From the NCBI GenBank assembly GCA_043785105.1, contig JAYVXO010000041.1, positions 1-7,908 on the forward strand: a DNA stretch of 7,908 nucleotides, given 5' to 3'. Under the pieces are notes generated by a model that saw only the letters and a program-made list of their open reading frames with translations, made no database searches and was not told the DNA's origin. A program made the translations under genes and the position numbers. Below are positions 1 through 5,922 of this stretch, piece by piece. This DNA comes from Fimbriiglobus sp043785105. GTDB lineage: Bacteria > Planctomycetota > Planctomycetia > Gemmatales > Gemmataceae. Positions within the stretch are counted from its first letter, which is position 1. Each line of letters starts with the position of its first letter.

Positions 1-1
1 T

Positions 2-967
2 GCCACGGTCGAAGCAGCACCTCCCGACTGGGCTGCCATCCGTTTCCAATTCGCCGAACTCCACAGGCACTTTGCACACTTGGCCGAACAAGAATGCCAC
101 TGGCAAACTTCCAATTGGCGGTTCGTCAAGCTGGCGAACTCGTTCCGGATGCGTGCGGCGGAGGCGTGGTGCGAATTCCCGATGGAACTTCGGTTCGAGT
201 ACCTACGACTTTCCCAACGACACGCGGACTGCGAGTACTTGCTCTATCGCAACATGCCGGACGAAGTTCGTTCTTTGTTCGAGCGGGCGGCGAACTCACT
301 ACCGCCAACGGTAGCCGACAGCCCAGTCATGTTTTCAAGACCCGTCGGAGAGTTTGTCGTGGGCATCGCGTCGCACCTGAACCCTGACCCCGCCGCCAAG
401 TGGGTCCGGTTTGTGTTCAATTCGCTGCGTGAATACGACCAATCGGGTGACGAGCTTTGCTTCAATTGCGTGAGTGTGGTCGGGCGTGCCGCGAACCCGT
501 TTGAAGACATCTACGGCTACGCCACACTGAAGAACGGGTTCTTCGCAGCATCCGCCAAGGCGATTGAATTGGCAGGGTTGCTCCCAGCGGGAACTAGCAT
601 TCCTACGGCAACTCCAATCACTTCTTCGCCCACCACCGATGGTGACACTAGATTAAAGACCATCGAGGAGCCGACTGGAGAGAAGGCCGATGGCATGGAA
701 GGCGGATGTTGGTTGTGGTGGAAAGATAAGCGACATGACATCCCAAAGGGTGTTATTTACCGCCTAATCGACTTCATGTGGAAGCGAGATTCAGCTAGTT
801 ATGATGCCTTAAATGGACCAGTTTTTGATTCGGATACACTCCCACAAACCATTCGATCTCGCACATCTGAAGTGAATAAGGTATTCAAAAAAATCGGAGT
901 TCATTGGAGATTAGAGGCGGATTCCATCTCTCGCTTTATCACCAAGAAACAGCACAATTCGGAATAA
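2..967 (+). CDS. Hypothetical protein, 5' end outside the window
   Basis: The reading frame is open from base 2 to the TAA at 965-967 (321 codons visible), so the true start lies to the left. A TTG at 80 is in frame, but coding continues upstream of it, so it is probably not the start. No enzymatic motif is recognised. The first ~190 visible residues are rich in Trp, Phe, Arg and Glu and look like a helical domain. A Pro/Thr/Ser-rich linker follows (about 590-680). The last ~90 residues (about 690-960) contain GGCWLWWKDKRHDIPKG, then FMWKRDSASYDAL, PQTIRSRTSEVNK and SRFITKK. This resembles a small winged-helix-like carboxyl domain that I recall from planctomycete hypothetical proteins, so DNA binding is possible but not shown. 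The second half is visibly less GC-rich than the first. The gene may be cargo of the integrative element to its right, or resident DNA. Confidence 0.7.
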   Translation, partial: ATVEAAPPDWAAIRFQFAELHRHFAHLAEQECHWQTSNWRFVKLANSFRMRAAEAWCEFPMELRFEYLRLSQRHADCEYLLYRNMPDEVRSLFERAANSLPPTVADSPVMFSRPVGEFVVGIASHLNPDPAAKWVRFVFNSLREYDQSGDELCFNCVSVVGRAANPFEDIYGYATLKNGFFAASAKAIELAGLLPAGTSIPTATPITSSPTTDGDTRLKTIEEPTGEKADGMEGGCWLWWKDKRHDIPKGVIYRLIDFMWKRDSASYDALNGPVFDSDTLPQTIRSRTSEVNKVFKKIGVHWRLEADSISRFITKKQHNSE

Positions 968-1017
968 ATCCGTCTAGAATCCGTAAACACGGATTCGTTC
1001 ATCAACTCAACACGGAT
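968..1017. repeat. Four ATCCGT/ACGGAT half-sites with a perfect 8-bp hairpin
   Basis: ATCCGT occurs at 968-973 and 979-984, and its inverse ACGGAT at 989-994 and 1012-1017. The first three copies start 11 and 10 bp apart, close to one helical turn. The two middle copies form a perfect 8-bp inverted repeat (GAATCCGT 977-984, ACGGATTC 989-996) with a 4-base loop. The longer word AACACGGAT is repeated directly at 986-994 and 1009-1017. It lies just after the stop of the upstream gene and ~50 bp before the start of the small ORF. No T-run follows the hairpin, so a Rho-independent terminator is less likely than an operator or recombination/replication protein site. The AlpA-like protein encoded downstream is a natural candidate ligand, by inference only. 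Confidence 0.5.
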
Positions 1018-1054
1018 CGAGTGATTGCAAAATGCCTACGTTCAGCAATAGAAC

Positions 1055-1059
1055 GGAGG
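1055..1059 (+). promoter_or_regulatory. Ribosome binding site deciding the TTG start at 1067
   Basis: GGAGG lies 7 bases before TTG 1067. No ATG or GTG in that frame is placed as well, so this site supports a TTG start for the small ORF. Confidence 0.7.
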
Positions 1060-1066
1060 TTGCACC

Positions 1067-1273
1067 TTGCAAGAACTCGACAATTTACCTGATCCGATTG
1101 AAGCCGTTCCCGATCCGGACACGGTTCGCTTCCTGCTCGCCGACGCGAGTCGTCGCAGGGAACTTTTGAAGTCCCTTCTTCGCGTTGCTCAACGCAAAGC
1201 TAACTACCCACCGCCAAAACGTCGCCTCATTCAAAGTGATGCTTTGGGAGAAACGGGGGTGGCCCGTGGCTGA
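1067..1273 (+). CDS. Small hypothetical protein (68 aa) preceding the HTH gene
   Basis: It starts with TTG behind a strong GGAGG (1055-1059) and ends with TGA 1271-1273. The protein is charged: an acidic, Pro-rich start (LPDPIEAVPDPD) is followed by an amphipathic, Arg-rich helix (RFLLADASRRRELLKSLLRVAQRK) and a basic tail. No catalytic motif or membrane segment is seen. The stop overlaps the GTG start of the next gene by 8 bases, so the two are probably translationally coupled and made together. Similar short helical proteins sit ahead of excisionase-like HTH genes in planctomycete elements as I remember them, but I cannot name a family. The function is unknown; a regulatory partner of the HTH protein is a guess. 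Confidence 0.65.
   Translation: MQELDNLPDPIEAVPDPDTVRFLLADASRRRELLKSLLRVAQRKANYPPPKRRLIQSDALGETGVARG
1255..1259 (+). promoter_or_regulatory. Purine run supporting the GTG start at 1266
   Basis: GGGGG lies 6 bases before GTG 1266, inside the end of the preceding ORF. It favours this start over the far upstream TTG 1185, which would add 27 residues read from inside the preceding gene, and over ATG 1311, which has no ribosome binding site. Confidence 0.45.
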
Positions 1274-1553
1274 CACTCTCGCCATCTCCGTTGTTACATC
1301 GTCGCCAACAATGATCGACCGCACTGCTTTTGCGGCGATGTTGTCGATGGGTGCAAGCACCTTTGACCGCCACAAGGCCGCCGGGAAGATCGGGCCGAAG
1401 CCGGTGCGAATTGGTGGGTGCCTTCGGTGGAATCGTGCCGAAGTGGAAGTCTGGCTCATTCATCGTAATGGTGATGAACTCTTCACCGTCGAAACGTGGC
1501 CCGCGATTTGGCAACAAATTAACCGCAACTATCGAACAAAATATCCTTCATAA
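1266..1553 (+). CDS. AlpA/excisionase-like helix-turn-helix DNA-binding protein (95 aa)
   Basis: Numbered from GTG 1266, residues 16-38 (MIDRTAFAAMLSMGASTFDRHK) fit the MerR-like helix-turn-helix of AlpA and excisionase-type proteins. It is followed by the family hallmark AGKIGPKPVRIGGCLRWNRAEVEVWL at 39-64, in which R54-W55 and the E-x-W-L end mark the wing and last helix. The short length (family about 60-100 aa) fits. Such proteins bind DNA near attachment sites or promoters, either to bend DNA for excision or to switch on integrase and replication genes. It sits directly before the replication protein and shares a transcript with the small ORF it overlaps. The half-site array at 968-1017 could be its operator. 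Whether it acts as Xis, as an activator or as a repressor cannot be told from sequence. Confidence 0.8.
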   Translation: MADTLAISVVTSSPTMIDRTAFAAMLSMGASTFDRHKAAGKIGPKPVRIGGCLRWNRAEVEVWLIHRNGDELFTVETWPAIWQQINRNYRTKYPS

Positions 1554-1560
1554 CACTCCA

Positions 1561-1606
1561 CCACGGGTTCAGGGTGCGCCGGCAAAGCATCTCCCCAAAC
1601 CCGTGG
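1561..1606 (+). promoter_or_regulatory. Long hairpin ahead of the replication gene
   Basis: CCACGGGTT (1561-1569) and AACCCGTGG (1598-1606) form a perfect 9-bp stem. Inside the 28-base loop, GGTGC (1573-1577) can pair with GCATC (1587-1591), counting one G-U, making a two-tier structure. It fills the gap between the HTH gene stop (1553) and the ribosome binding site AGGA (1611-1614) of the next gene. No T-run follows, so it is more likely an RNA element controlling translation or processing, or a protein-binding site, than an intrinsic terminator. Confidence 0.5.
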
Positions 1607-1621
1607 CGATAGGATCAAACT

Positions 1622-4093
1622 ATGTCTAGTTTACCCGATGAAACGTCGAAAGGCGACGATCACGCCGATGAATTTGCGAACAAAAACCAGCCCACTCACG
1701 ACCTCACAAATCTCTTGCCCCAACACCTGTCCGAACTGCGGAATTCTGGGTTGTCGGACGAGCAGATTCATCTGTGTGGATTCTACTCGGAAGCCAACCC
1801 GTCACGCTGGTCGGCGTTGTTGAACTGGAAATCACCGCCGAGGCAAGGTGCCCCAGTGTTGTGCATCCCGTTTTTTGATGCCGACGGGAAGCCACTCGAC
1901 TACGTTCGCGTGAAGCCCGACACGCCGCGGGCGGGCAAGAACGGCAAACCGATCAAGTACGAATCGCCAATCGGGGCATCGAACCGGGCCTATCTCCCTC
2001 CGGCAACACGGTCCGCGCTAACGGATTCAACGAAGTCGATCGTTATCACCGAAGGCGAGAAGAAAGCGGCGAAGGCCGCTCAAGAGGGGTTTGCTTGCGT
2101 TGGGTTAGTTGGTGTCTACGGGTGGCAAAAGGCACGCCCGAAAGACAAAGCGGGCCAGGGCGAAGGCCCACGGGAACTGATCCCAGACTTGGCTAGTGTT
2201 GCGTGGCGTGATCGGCGTGTCATCATCGCGTTCGATTCCGACATTATCGTCAAGCATCAGGTGCAATGGGCCGAATGGCATCTCGCCGAAACTCTTGCGA
2301 AAGCAGGGGCGAAAGTATTGGCGATCCGAATTCCCGAAGCGGCGGACGGATCCAAGCAAGGACTCGATGATTTCCTGGTCGTCGCGGGTCCAGCCGGACT
2401 GAATGACCTGCTCAACGAGGCGATTCCTGTCGAAGTGCCGACGGATAGCCGACCCATCATCGTCGTGGACCACGAAGAGCATCGTGTGATTGGCGAAGCG
2501 GTCGAAGCACTGGCAAGCGAGGTGCTACTGTACCAACGCGGCGGGATGTTGGTTCATGTCGTCGAAACGGAAACCGTTGACGATGACGCCGTGATTCGCA
2601 GACCCGCCGGTTCGACGATTGTTCGGGAATTACCAGCAGCCTTACTCCGCGAAAGTCTCACCCGCTGCGCCCGGCTGAAGAAATGGGTCGGAACAGAGGA
2701 GAACGCGACACTTGTTCCGACGCATCCCAGCGAGTGGATGGTCAATGGTGTCCATAAGCAGTACGAATGGCCCGGAATTCGTCGTCTCGATTCCGTAGTG
2801 AGTCATCCCAGTTTGCTGCCCAATGGTACGGTGTTGGCCACGCACGGCTATCACAAGAAGTTCAAAATTTATGCCAGTTTACCACCGGGATTGAAGCTCT
2901 CGATTCCCGACAAGCCCGATCAAAAAGACGTGAAGGCCGCGTTAGAATCGCTGTTCGATCCGTTGGGAGACTTTCCCTTCGAGACCCCCGCGCATCGTTC
3001 CGCTTGGCTTGCGGGCTTGTTCACGCCGTTGGCGTGGTTGGCATTCGATGGCCCTGCGCCGCTGTTCCTCATCGACGGGAATGTTCGCGGCGTTGGCAAG
3101 GGATTGCTGGCGGACGTGATTTCGTTGATCGTCACCGGCGGGCGGTTCGCCACGATGGCGTACACCAACGACCGGGAGGAGTTGCGGAAGAAAATCACGT
3201 CCTTGGCCGTGGAGGGCGCGCGAATGGTCCTCCTCGACAACCTCGACGGGAATGTGGGGAACGATGTCCTCAATAACGCGCTCACAAGCTGCCAGTGGAA
3301 AGACCGCCTCTTGGGTGTGAATCGCAATTTCGATGGCCCGCTGAACTTGGCGTGGTACGGCACGGGGAACAACGTCCAACTTCACACGGACACCGCACGT
3401 CGTGTCTGCCACGTCCGCCTCGAATCAGCCGACGAGAGACCCGAAACAAAGTCCGGGTTCAAGTACCCGAACCTGCGCGACCACGTTCGCAATTATCGTG
3501 GTCTGTTGCTCAGTGCCGCGTTGACGGTGTTGCGGGCGTGGTACGTGGCCGGGAAGCCGTCCCACAATCTTTCGGCCTGGGGATCGTTTGAAGGCTGGTC
3601 GATGATCCGGGATGTGGTCGTCTTCGCGGGACTCGACGACCCCGGTGAAACACGACAAGCGATGCAATCCAATTCGGACCGCGATGCCGCCACAATGGAA
3701 ACGATTCTTTGCGGGATGTTGAGTCTCGATGAACAAGGACGTGGGCTGACCGCCGCTGACATCATCGGCAAACTGAAAGAACTCCCGAAATCCCCGCCGG
3801 AGTATCTGACGGAAATGCGTTCCGCCGTCGAAGAACTCTGTGGCCGCCTGGATGGCCGCAGTCTTGCTTATAAGCTGAGGAGTTTCAAGCACCGCAACTT
3901 TGCCGGGATGAGACTCACCGCCTGCGGAGAAAAGAATGGTTCCAATCGGTGGGCCGTTCAACGGGTTGGTGCCAAGCCACTGACACCACAAACGGGGGAT
4001 GCGGGGGATACGGGGGATGTTTTCCTCAGACCCGCTTCGCCACGCAAAATCCAACTCCCACTGGATTGGCAATCCCAAATGCTACCCGATTGA
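1622..4093 (+). CDS. Replication protein: DUF3854-like TOPRIM domain plus P-loop helicase-like ATPase (823 aa)
   Basis: ATG 1622 has AGGA 7 bases upstream. Residues ~26-60 form an amino-terminal region (HDLTNLLPQHLSELRNSGLSD). A TOPRIM/DUF3854-type domain follows: VITEGEKKAAK with E144, then IIAFDSD with D205 and D207, then GLDDFLV at 247-253. These are the usual acidic metal-binding positions of primase-type TOPRIM folds. The carboxyl half is an AAA+/SF3-like ATPase: P-loop GNVRGVGKG (486-494, K493), Walker B MVLLDN (D539), sensor-1 TGNN (581-584) and DTARR (590-594) as likely arginine finger. The K493 neighbour is Gly rather than Ser/Thr, and D539 is followed by Asn rather than Glu. The plan, primase-like then helicase-like, resembles replication proteins of satellite phages and integrative elements, so it probably starts replication of the excised element. 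A GDAGDTGD run lies near the carboxyl end. Priming activity itself is inferred. Confidence 0.85.
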   Translation: MSSLPDETSKGDDHADEFANKNQPTHDLTNLLPQHLSELRNSGLSDEQIHLCGFYSEANPSRWSALLNWKSPPRQGAPVLCIPFFDADGKPLDYVRVKPDTPRAGKNGKPIKYESPIGASNRAYLPPATRSALTDSTKSIVITEGEKKAAKAAQEGFACVGLVGVYGWQKARPKDKAGQGEGPRELIPDLASVAWRDRRVIIAFDSDIIVKHQVQWAEWHLAETLAKAGAKVLAIRIPEAADGSKQGLDDFLVVAGPAGLNDLLNEAIPVEVPTDSRPIIVVDHEEHRVIGEAVEALASEVLLYQRGGMLVHVVETETVDDDAVIRRPAGSTIVRELPAALLRESLTRCARLKKWVGTEENATLVPTHPSEWMVNGVHKQYEWPGIRRLDSVVSHPSLLPNGTVLATHGYHKKFKIYASLPPGLKLSIPDKPDQKDVKAALESLFDPLGDFPFETPAHRSAWLAGLFTPLAWLAFDGPAPLFLIDGNVRGVGKGLLADVISLIVTGGRFATMAYTNDREELRKKITSLAVEGARMVLLDNLDGNVGNDVLNNALTSCQWKDRLLGVNRNFDGPLNLAWYGTGNNVQLHTDTARRVCHVRLESADERPETKSGFKYPNLRDHVRNYRGLLLSAALTVLRAWYVAGKPSHNLSAWGSFEGWSMIRDVVVFAGLDDPGETRQAMQSNSDRDAATMETILCGMLSLDEQGRGLTAADIIGKLKELPKSPPEYLTEMRSAVEELCGRLDGRSLAYKLRSFKHRNFAGMRLTACGEKNGSNRWAVQRVGAKPLTPQTGDAGDTGDVFLRPASPRKIQLPLDWQSQMLPD
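3992..4018 (+). repeat. Three tandem 9-bp repeats inside the replication gene
   Basis: The unit (A/G)CGGGGGAT occurs three times head to tail (3992-4000, 4001-4009, 4010-4018) in frame, encoding GDAGDTGD-like residues near the protein's end. It could be a harmless low-complexity linker, or iteron-like DNA in the replication gene. Confidence 0.7.
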
Positions 4094-4123
4094 CCGCAAT
4101 TCGCCTTGATCGTCTCCAAACGA

Positions 4124-4151
4124 ACCTGACGCGCCGCGTTGACCGTCAGGT
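4124..4151. repeat. 7-bp inverted repeat between replication and recombinase genes
   Basis: ACCTGAC (4124-4130) and GTCAGGT (4145-4151) are perfect inverted copies separated by 14 bases, in the 150-bp gap after the replication gene. It could be an operator or a weak transcript hairpin; no T-run follows directly. The rest of the gap holds a TATACT at 4151-4156 without a convincing -35 partner and a short GGGATTG tandem pair at 4204-4217. Confidence 0.35.
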
Positions 4152-4243
4152 ATACTTCATTCTTTTCAAGTCCACCTCTCGATGCCGTGCTTATTAAGCT
4201 CATGGGATTGGGGATTGGCACCTTTTTCAGAAATTTGAATCTC

Positions 4244-5821
4244 ATGGCTACTCTTCGTCGCAAGTATTACACCCGTCCGATTCCCGAAGAAGCGGTTCGC
4301 ATCGTTCACAAAGGCAAACCCGCTGCGAAATACACGGGCCGCGACGGGAAGCCGGTGGTGGCAGTGCTCACCACAGACGGAACCCGGTGCCGTGTTCGTT
4401 CTGATAGTTGGGTCGGCCGCTACAAAGACGCGAACGGGAAGCTTTGCGAAGTCTCTCTTTCAACCGATCGGGCCGCGTCCGAGATGATGCTCAACGACTT
4501 GTTGAAGAAAGTCGAGAAACAGAAGGCCGGAATCATCGACCACTACTCCGCGCATCGAACCAGCCCGCTCACCGATCACATCGAAGCGTATCGCCGACAC
4601 CATGCGGAACTTGGCAACACCGATCAACAAGCCGCACAGACCACGTCACGGTGCGAGAAGGTGTTTGCGGGGTGTGAGTTCCTGCGGTTGTCCGACCTCA
4701 ATGCCGAATCCGTTTCGGGTTGGCTGACTTCACAACGGGGAAAGACACGAAGCAAAGGGGGTATCGGTGCCCGGACTTTCAACCATTACGTGACGACACT
4801 GAAGGCGTTCGGCTCGTGGGCGGTGAAGACTCGACGTGTCCATGAGAACCCGTTTCGCTTCTTAGCAAAGGTGAACACCGAAGTCGATGTCCGCCACGAA
4901 CGACGCCCGCTCACCGATGATGAATTTGCTCGGCTCGTTCATGCAGCAACAAAGGGGAAACCATTCCGCAAGATGACAGGACCGAACCGGGCCGCACTGT
5001 ATTTCACCGCAGCCGCCACGGGGATACGGGCGTCGGAACTCGCGTCGTTGACGGTCGGTTCCTTCGATCTCAACGGCAACCCGCCCACGGTCACTGTGGC
5101 CGCCGCGTACTCTAAACACCGCCGTGAAGACATCCTCCCGCTTCATGCCGAACTGGTAACCTTCTTGATTCCCTGGTTCGTTGGGAAGGCTCAAGATGCG
5201 CAACTCTGGCCTGGAAAATGGGCGAAGCACAACGAAGCCGGTGATCTGATTCAGCGTGATTTGGCGAACGCCCGCGCTGATTGGATTGGTGAAGCCAAGA
5301 GTGAGCGGGAACGGGAAGAACGAACCGCATCGGATTTTCTAACTTATCGTGACTGTGCGGGCCGCGTGGCGGACTTCCATTCCCTCCGCCACCGCTTCAT
5401 CACCGAACTGGTGAAGGCGGGTGTGCATCCGAAGGACGCGAAGGAACTCGCCCGGCACTCAACGATCACCCTCACGATGGACCGCTACGCCCATGTTGGT
5501 GTACAGGACAGCGCCATAGCACTAGCAAAACTCAATCTTACGTCACCCATAATATGCACGGGTATCCAAGAATTTTGCGCCTCGAAGACCATCAATAGTA
5601 CCGTGAACCTTCCCCTGAACCTTCCCCCCAACAAAGGGGAAGGAAGAGGAAAATTGAGCAGTTCTGAGAAAACGAACGATCCCCCAGAGGATGTCCTGGG
5701 TGTTACTGAAAGGCTTGAAAACAAGGGTTTTGTCGGCGAAAAAGTGTGTTCAACTCAAGTGCCCCCGGCAGGATTCGGACCTGCGACCCTCGGTTTAGGA
5801 AACCGATGCTCTATCCCCTGA
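4244..5821 (+). CDS. Tyrosine recombinase (integrase), complete active site, 3' end running into a tRNA
   Basis: The start at ATG 4244 is chosen because MATLRRKYYTRPIP is the amino terminus I recall for this planctomycete integrase group; an in-frame ATG at 4202 and codons further upstream are less likely. The ribosome binding site is weak. An amino-terminal arm-binding region and a SAM-like core-binding region (about residues 110-205) precede the catalytic domain. All six catalytic positions are present: R262 (GIRASEL), K291 (YSKHRRE), H379 and R382 (HSLRHRF), H405 (ARHSTI) and nucleophile Y415 (MDRYAH). It should catalyse site-specific integration and excision of the element. The conserved fold ends near residue 430. 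The other ~95 residues are low complexity, include a Pro/Lys-rich run, and end as the antisense translation of a tRNA gene (VPPAGFGPATLGLGNRCSIP). That tail is therefore probably not a selected domain and would change on excision. Confidence 0.92.
   Translation: MATLRRKYYTRPIPEEAVRIVHKGKPAAKYTGRDGKPVVAVLTTDGTRCRVRSDSWVGRYKDANGKLCEVSLSTDRAASEMMLNDLLKKVEKQKAGIIDHYSAHRTSPLTDHIEAYRRHHAELGNTDQQAAQTTSRCEKVFAGCEFLRLSDLNAESVSGWLTSQRGKTRSKGGIGARTFNHYVTTLKAFGSWAVKTRRVHENPFRFLAKVNTEVDVRHERRPLTDDEFARLVHAATKGKPFRKMTGPNRAALYFTAAATGIRASELASLTVGSFDLNGNPPTVTVAAAYSKHRREDILPLHAELVTFLIPWFVGKAQDAQLWPGKWAKHNEAGDLIQRDLANARADWIGEAKSEREREERTASDFLTYRDCAGRVADFHSLRHRFITELVKAGVHPKDAKELARHSTITLTMDRYAHVGVQDSAIALAKLNLTSPIICTGIQEFCASKTINSTVNLPLNLPPNKGEGRGKLSSSEKTNDPPEDVLGVTERLENKGFVGEKVCSTQVPPAGFGPATLGLGNRCSIP
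5605..5643. repeat. Tandem GAACCTTCCCC repeat and 8-bp hairpin in the recombinase tail
   Basis: GAACCTTCCCC occurs twice in tandem at a 12-bp spacing (5605-5615 and 5617-5627). The end of the second copy, CCTTCCCC (5620-5627), pairs perfectly with GGGGAAGG (5636-5643) across an 8-base loop. It lies after the conserved recombinase domain and ~115 bp before the tRNA 3' end. It could be a transcript stem for the recombinase or tRNA, or an arm-type recombinase binding site near the attachment site. Confidence 0.55.
5760..5800. other. Candidate attachment site (right junction) in the tRNA 3' half
   Basis: Tyrosine recombinases commonly integrate elements into the 3' part of tRNA genes, from anticodon loop to 3' end, and restore the gene. 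Here a recombinase gene abuts and overlaps exactly that part of a tRNA gene, on the correct (3') side. The exact core cannot be fixed because the second copy is not in the window; the span given is the usual anticodon-to-end stretch. Confidence 0.5.
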
Positions 5822-5832
5822 GCTACGCGGGC
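5760..5832 (-). tRNA. tRNA-Arg (anticodon CCU), 73 nt, CCA not encoded
   Basis: Read on the minus strand from 5832 to 5760, it folds as a cloverleaf. The acceptor starts GCCCGCG, then TA, and the D arm is GCTC-AGGGGATA-GAGC. The anticodon arm is TCGGT-TTCCTAA-ACCGA with CCT at 34-36, the variable loop is GGGTC, and the T arm is GCAGG-TCCGAAT-CCTGC. The 3' acceptor strand is CGGGGGC and the discriminator is A. It reads the rare AGG arginine codon. Two oddities lie in the 3' half: position 55 is C where U (pseudouridine) is nearly invariant, and position 5/68 is a G-G mismatch in the acceptor. The bases after A73 are CTT, not CCA. The 3' end faces the recombinase gene at 4244-5821, which overlaps it by 62 bases. 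It may be functional, or it may be a weakened copy altered by integration. Confidence 0.9.
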
Positions 5833-5843
5833 AAATGCTGTAA

Positions 5844-5849
5844 ATCATA
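5844..5849 (-). promoter_or_regulatory. Possible -10 box of the tRNA gene
   Basis: On the minus strand the sequence is TATGAT, 11 bases before the mature 5' end of the tRNA. The upstream -35 match is weak, so only the -10 call is offered. Confidence 0.35.
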
Positions 5850-5876
5850 GGGTTTTATTGCTTCTACTATAACTCC

Positions 5877-5904
5877 TTTACTTTTCGCGTACTACTTTTA
5901 TACT
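5877..5904 (+). promoter_or_regulatory. Promoter-like pair ahead of the second recombinase
   Basis: TTTACT (5877-5882) and TATACT (5899-5904) are 16 bases apart and fit a sigma-70-type promoter moderately well. The -10 lies in a tandem repeat, TACTACTTTTA at 5890-5900 followed by TACTACTTTA at 5901-5910. The region is the most AT-rich in the window. A transcript from here would include the hairpin at 5923-5942 before reaching ATG 5982. Confidence 0.4.
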
Positions 5905-5922
5905 ACTTTAAGTCAGTTGCCC

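Larger units (their letters stand above)
1..5760. mobile_element. Putative integrative element (right portion) ending at tRNA-Arg(CCU)
   Basis: The gene set is a small ORF, AlpA-like regulator, TOPRIM/ATPase replication protein and tyrosine recombinase, all on one strand, stopping at the 3' end of a tRNA gene. This is the core of a tRNA-targeting integrative element or phage satellite. The left end is not seen, so the left limit is the window edge only; the hypothetical gene at 2-967 may or may not belong. No capsid, portal, terminase, relaxase or type IV secretion gene is visible here. Confidence 0.6.

Noticed and set aside
80..82. TTG as the start of the first gene
   Set aside because: The frame is open to the window edge with similar protein composition and there is no ribosome site, so the start is probably outside.
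977..996. Rho-independent terminator after the first gene
   Set aside because: The stem is perfect but only moderately GC-rich and is not followed by a T-run; it is better treated as part of a half-site array.
904..1092. 62-codon + strand frame across the end of the first gene and the spacer
   Set aside because: It overlaps the end of the first gene in another frame, has no ribosome site and covers the half-site array.
1085..1459. 124-codon minus-strand frame opposite the small ORF and HTH gene
   Set aside because: The + strand reading has ribosome sites, coupled starts and a recognisable AlpA-like domain; the minus reading has none.
2942..3412. Overlapping minus-strand frames of about 150 codons
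   Set aside because: They lie wholly inside the replication gene and are Arg/Pro-rich, as expected from antisense reading of GC-rich coding DNA.
3425..4078. 217-codon open frame on the minus strand opposite the replication gene
   Set aside because: It is a shadow of a well-supported gene with TOPRIM and P-loop motifs on the + strand; its own translation shows no domain.
4139..4156. TTGACC and TATACT as a promoter for the first recombinase
   Set aside because: The two hexamers are only 6 bases apart, far from the usual 16-18.
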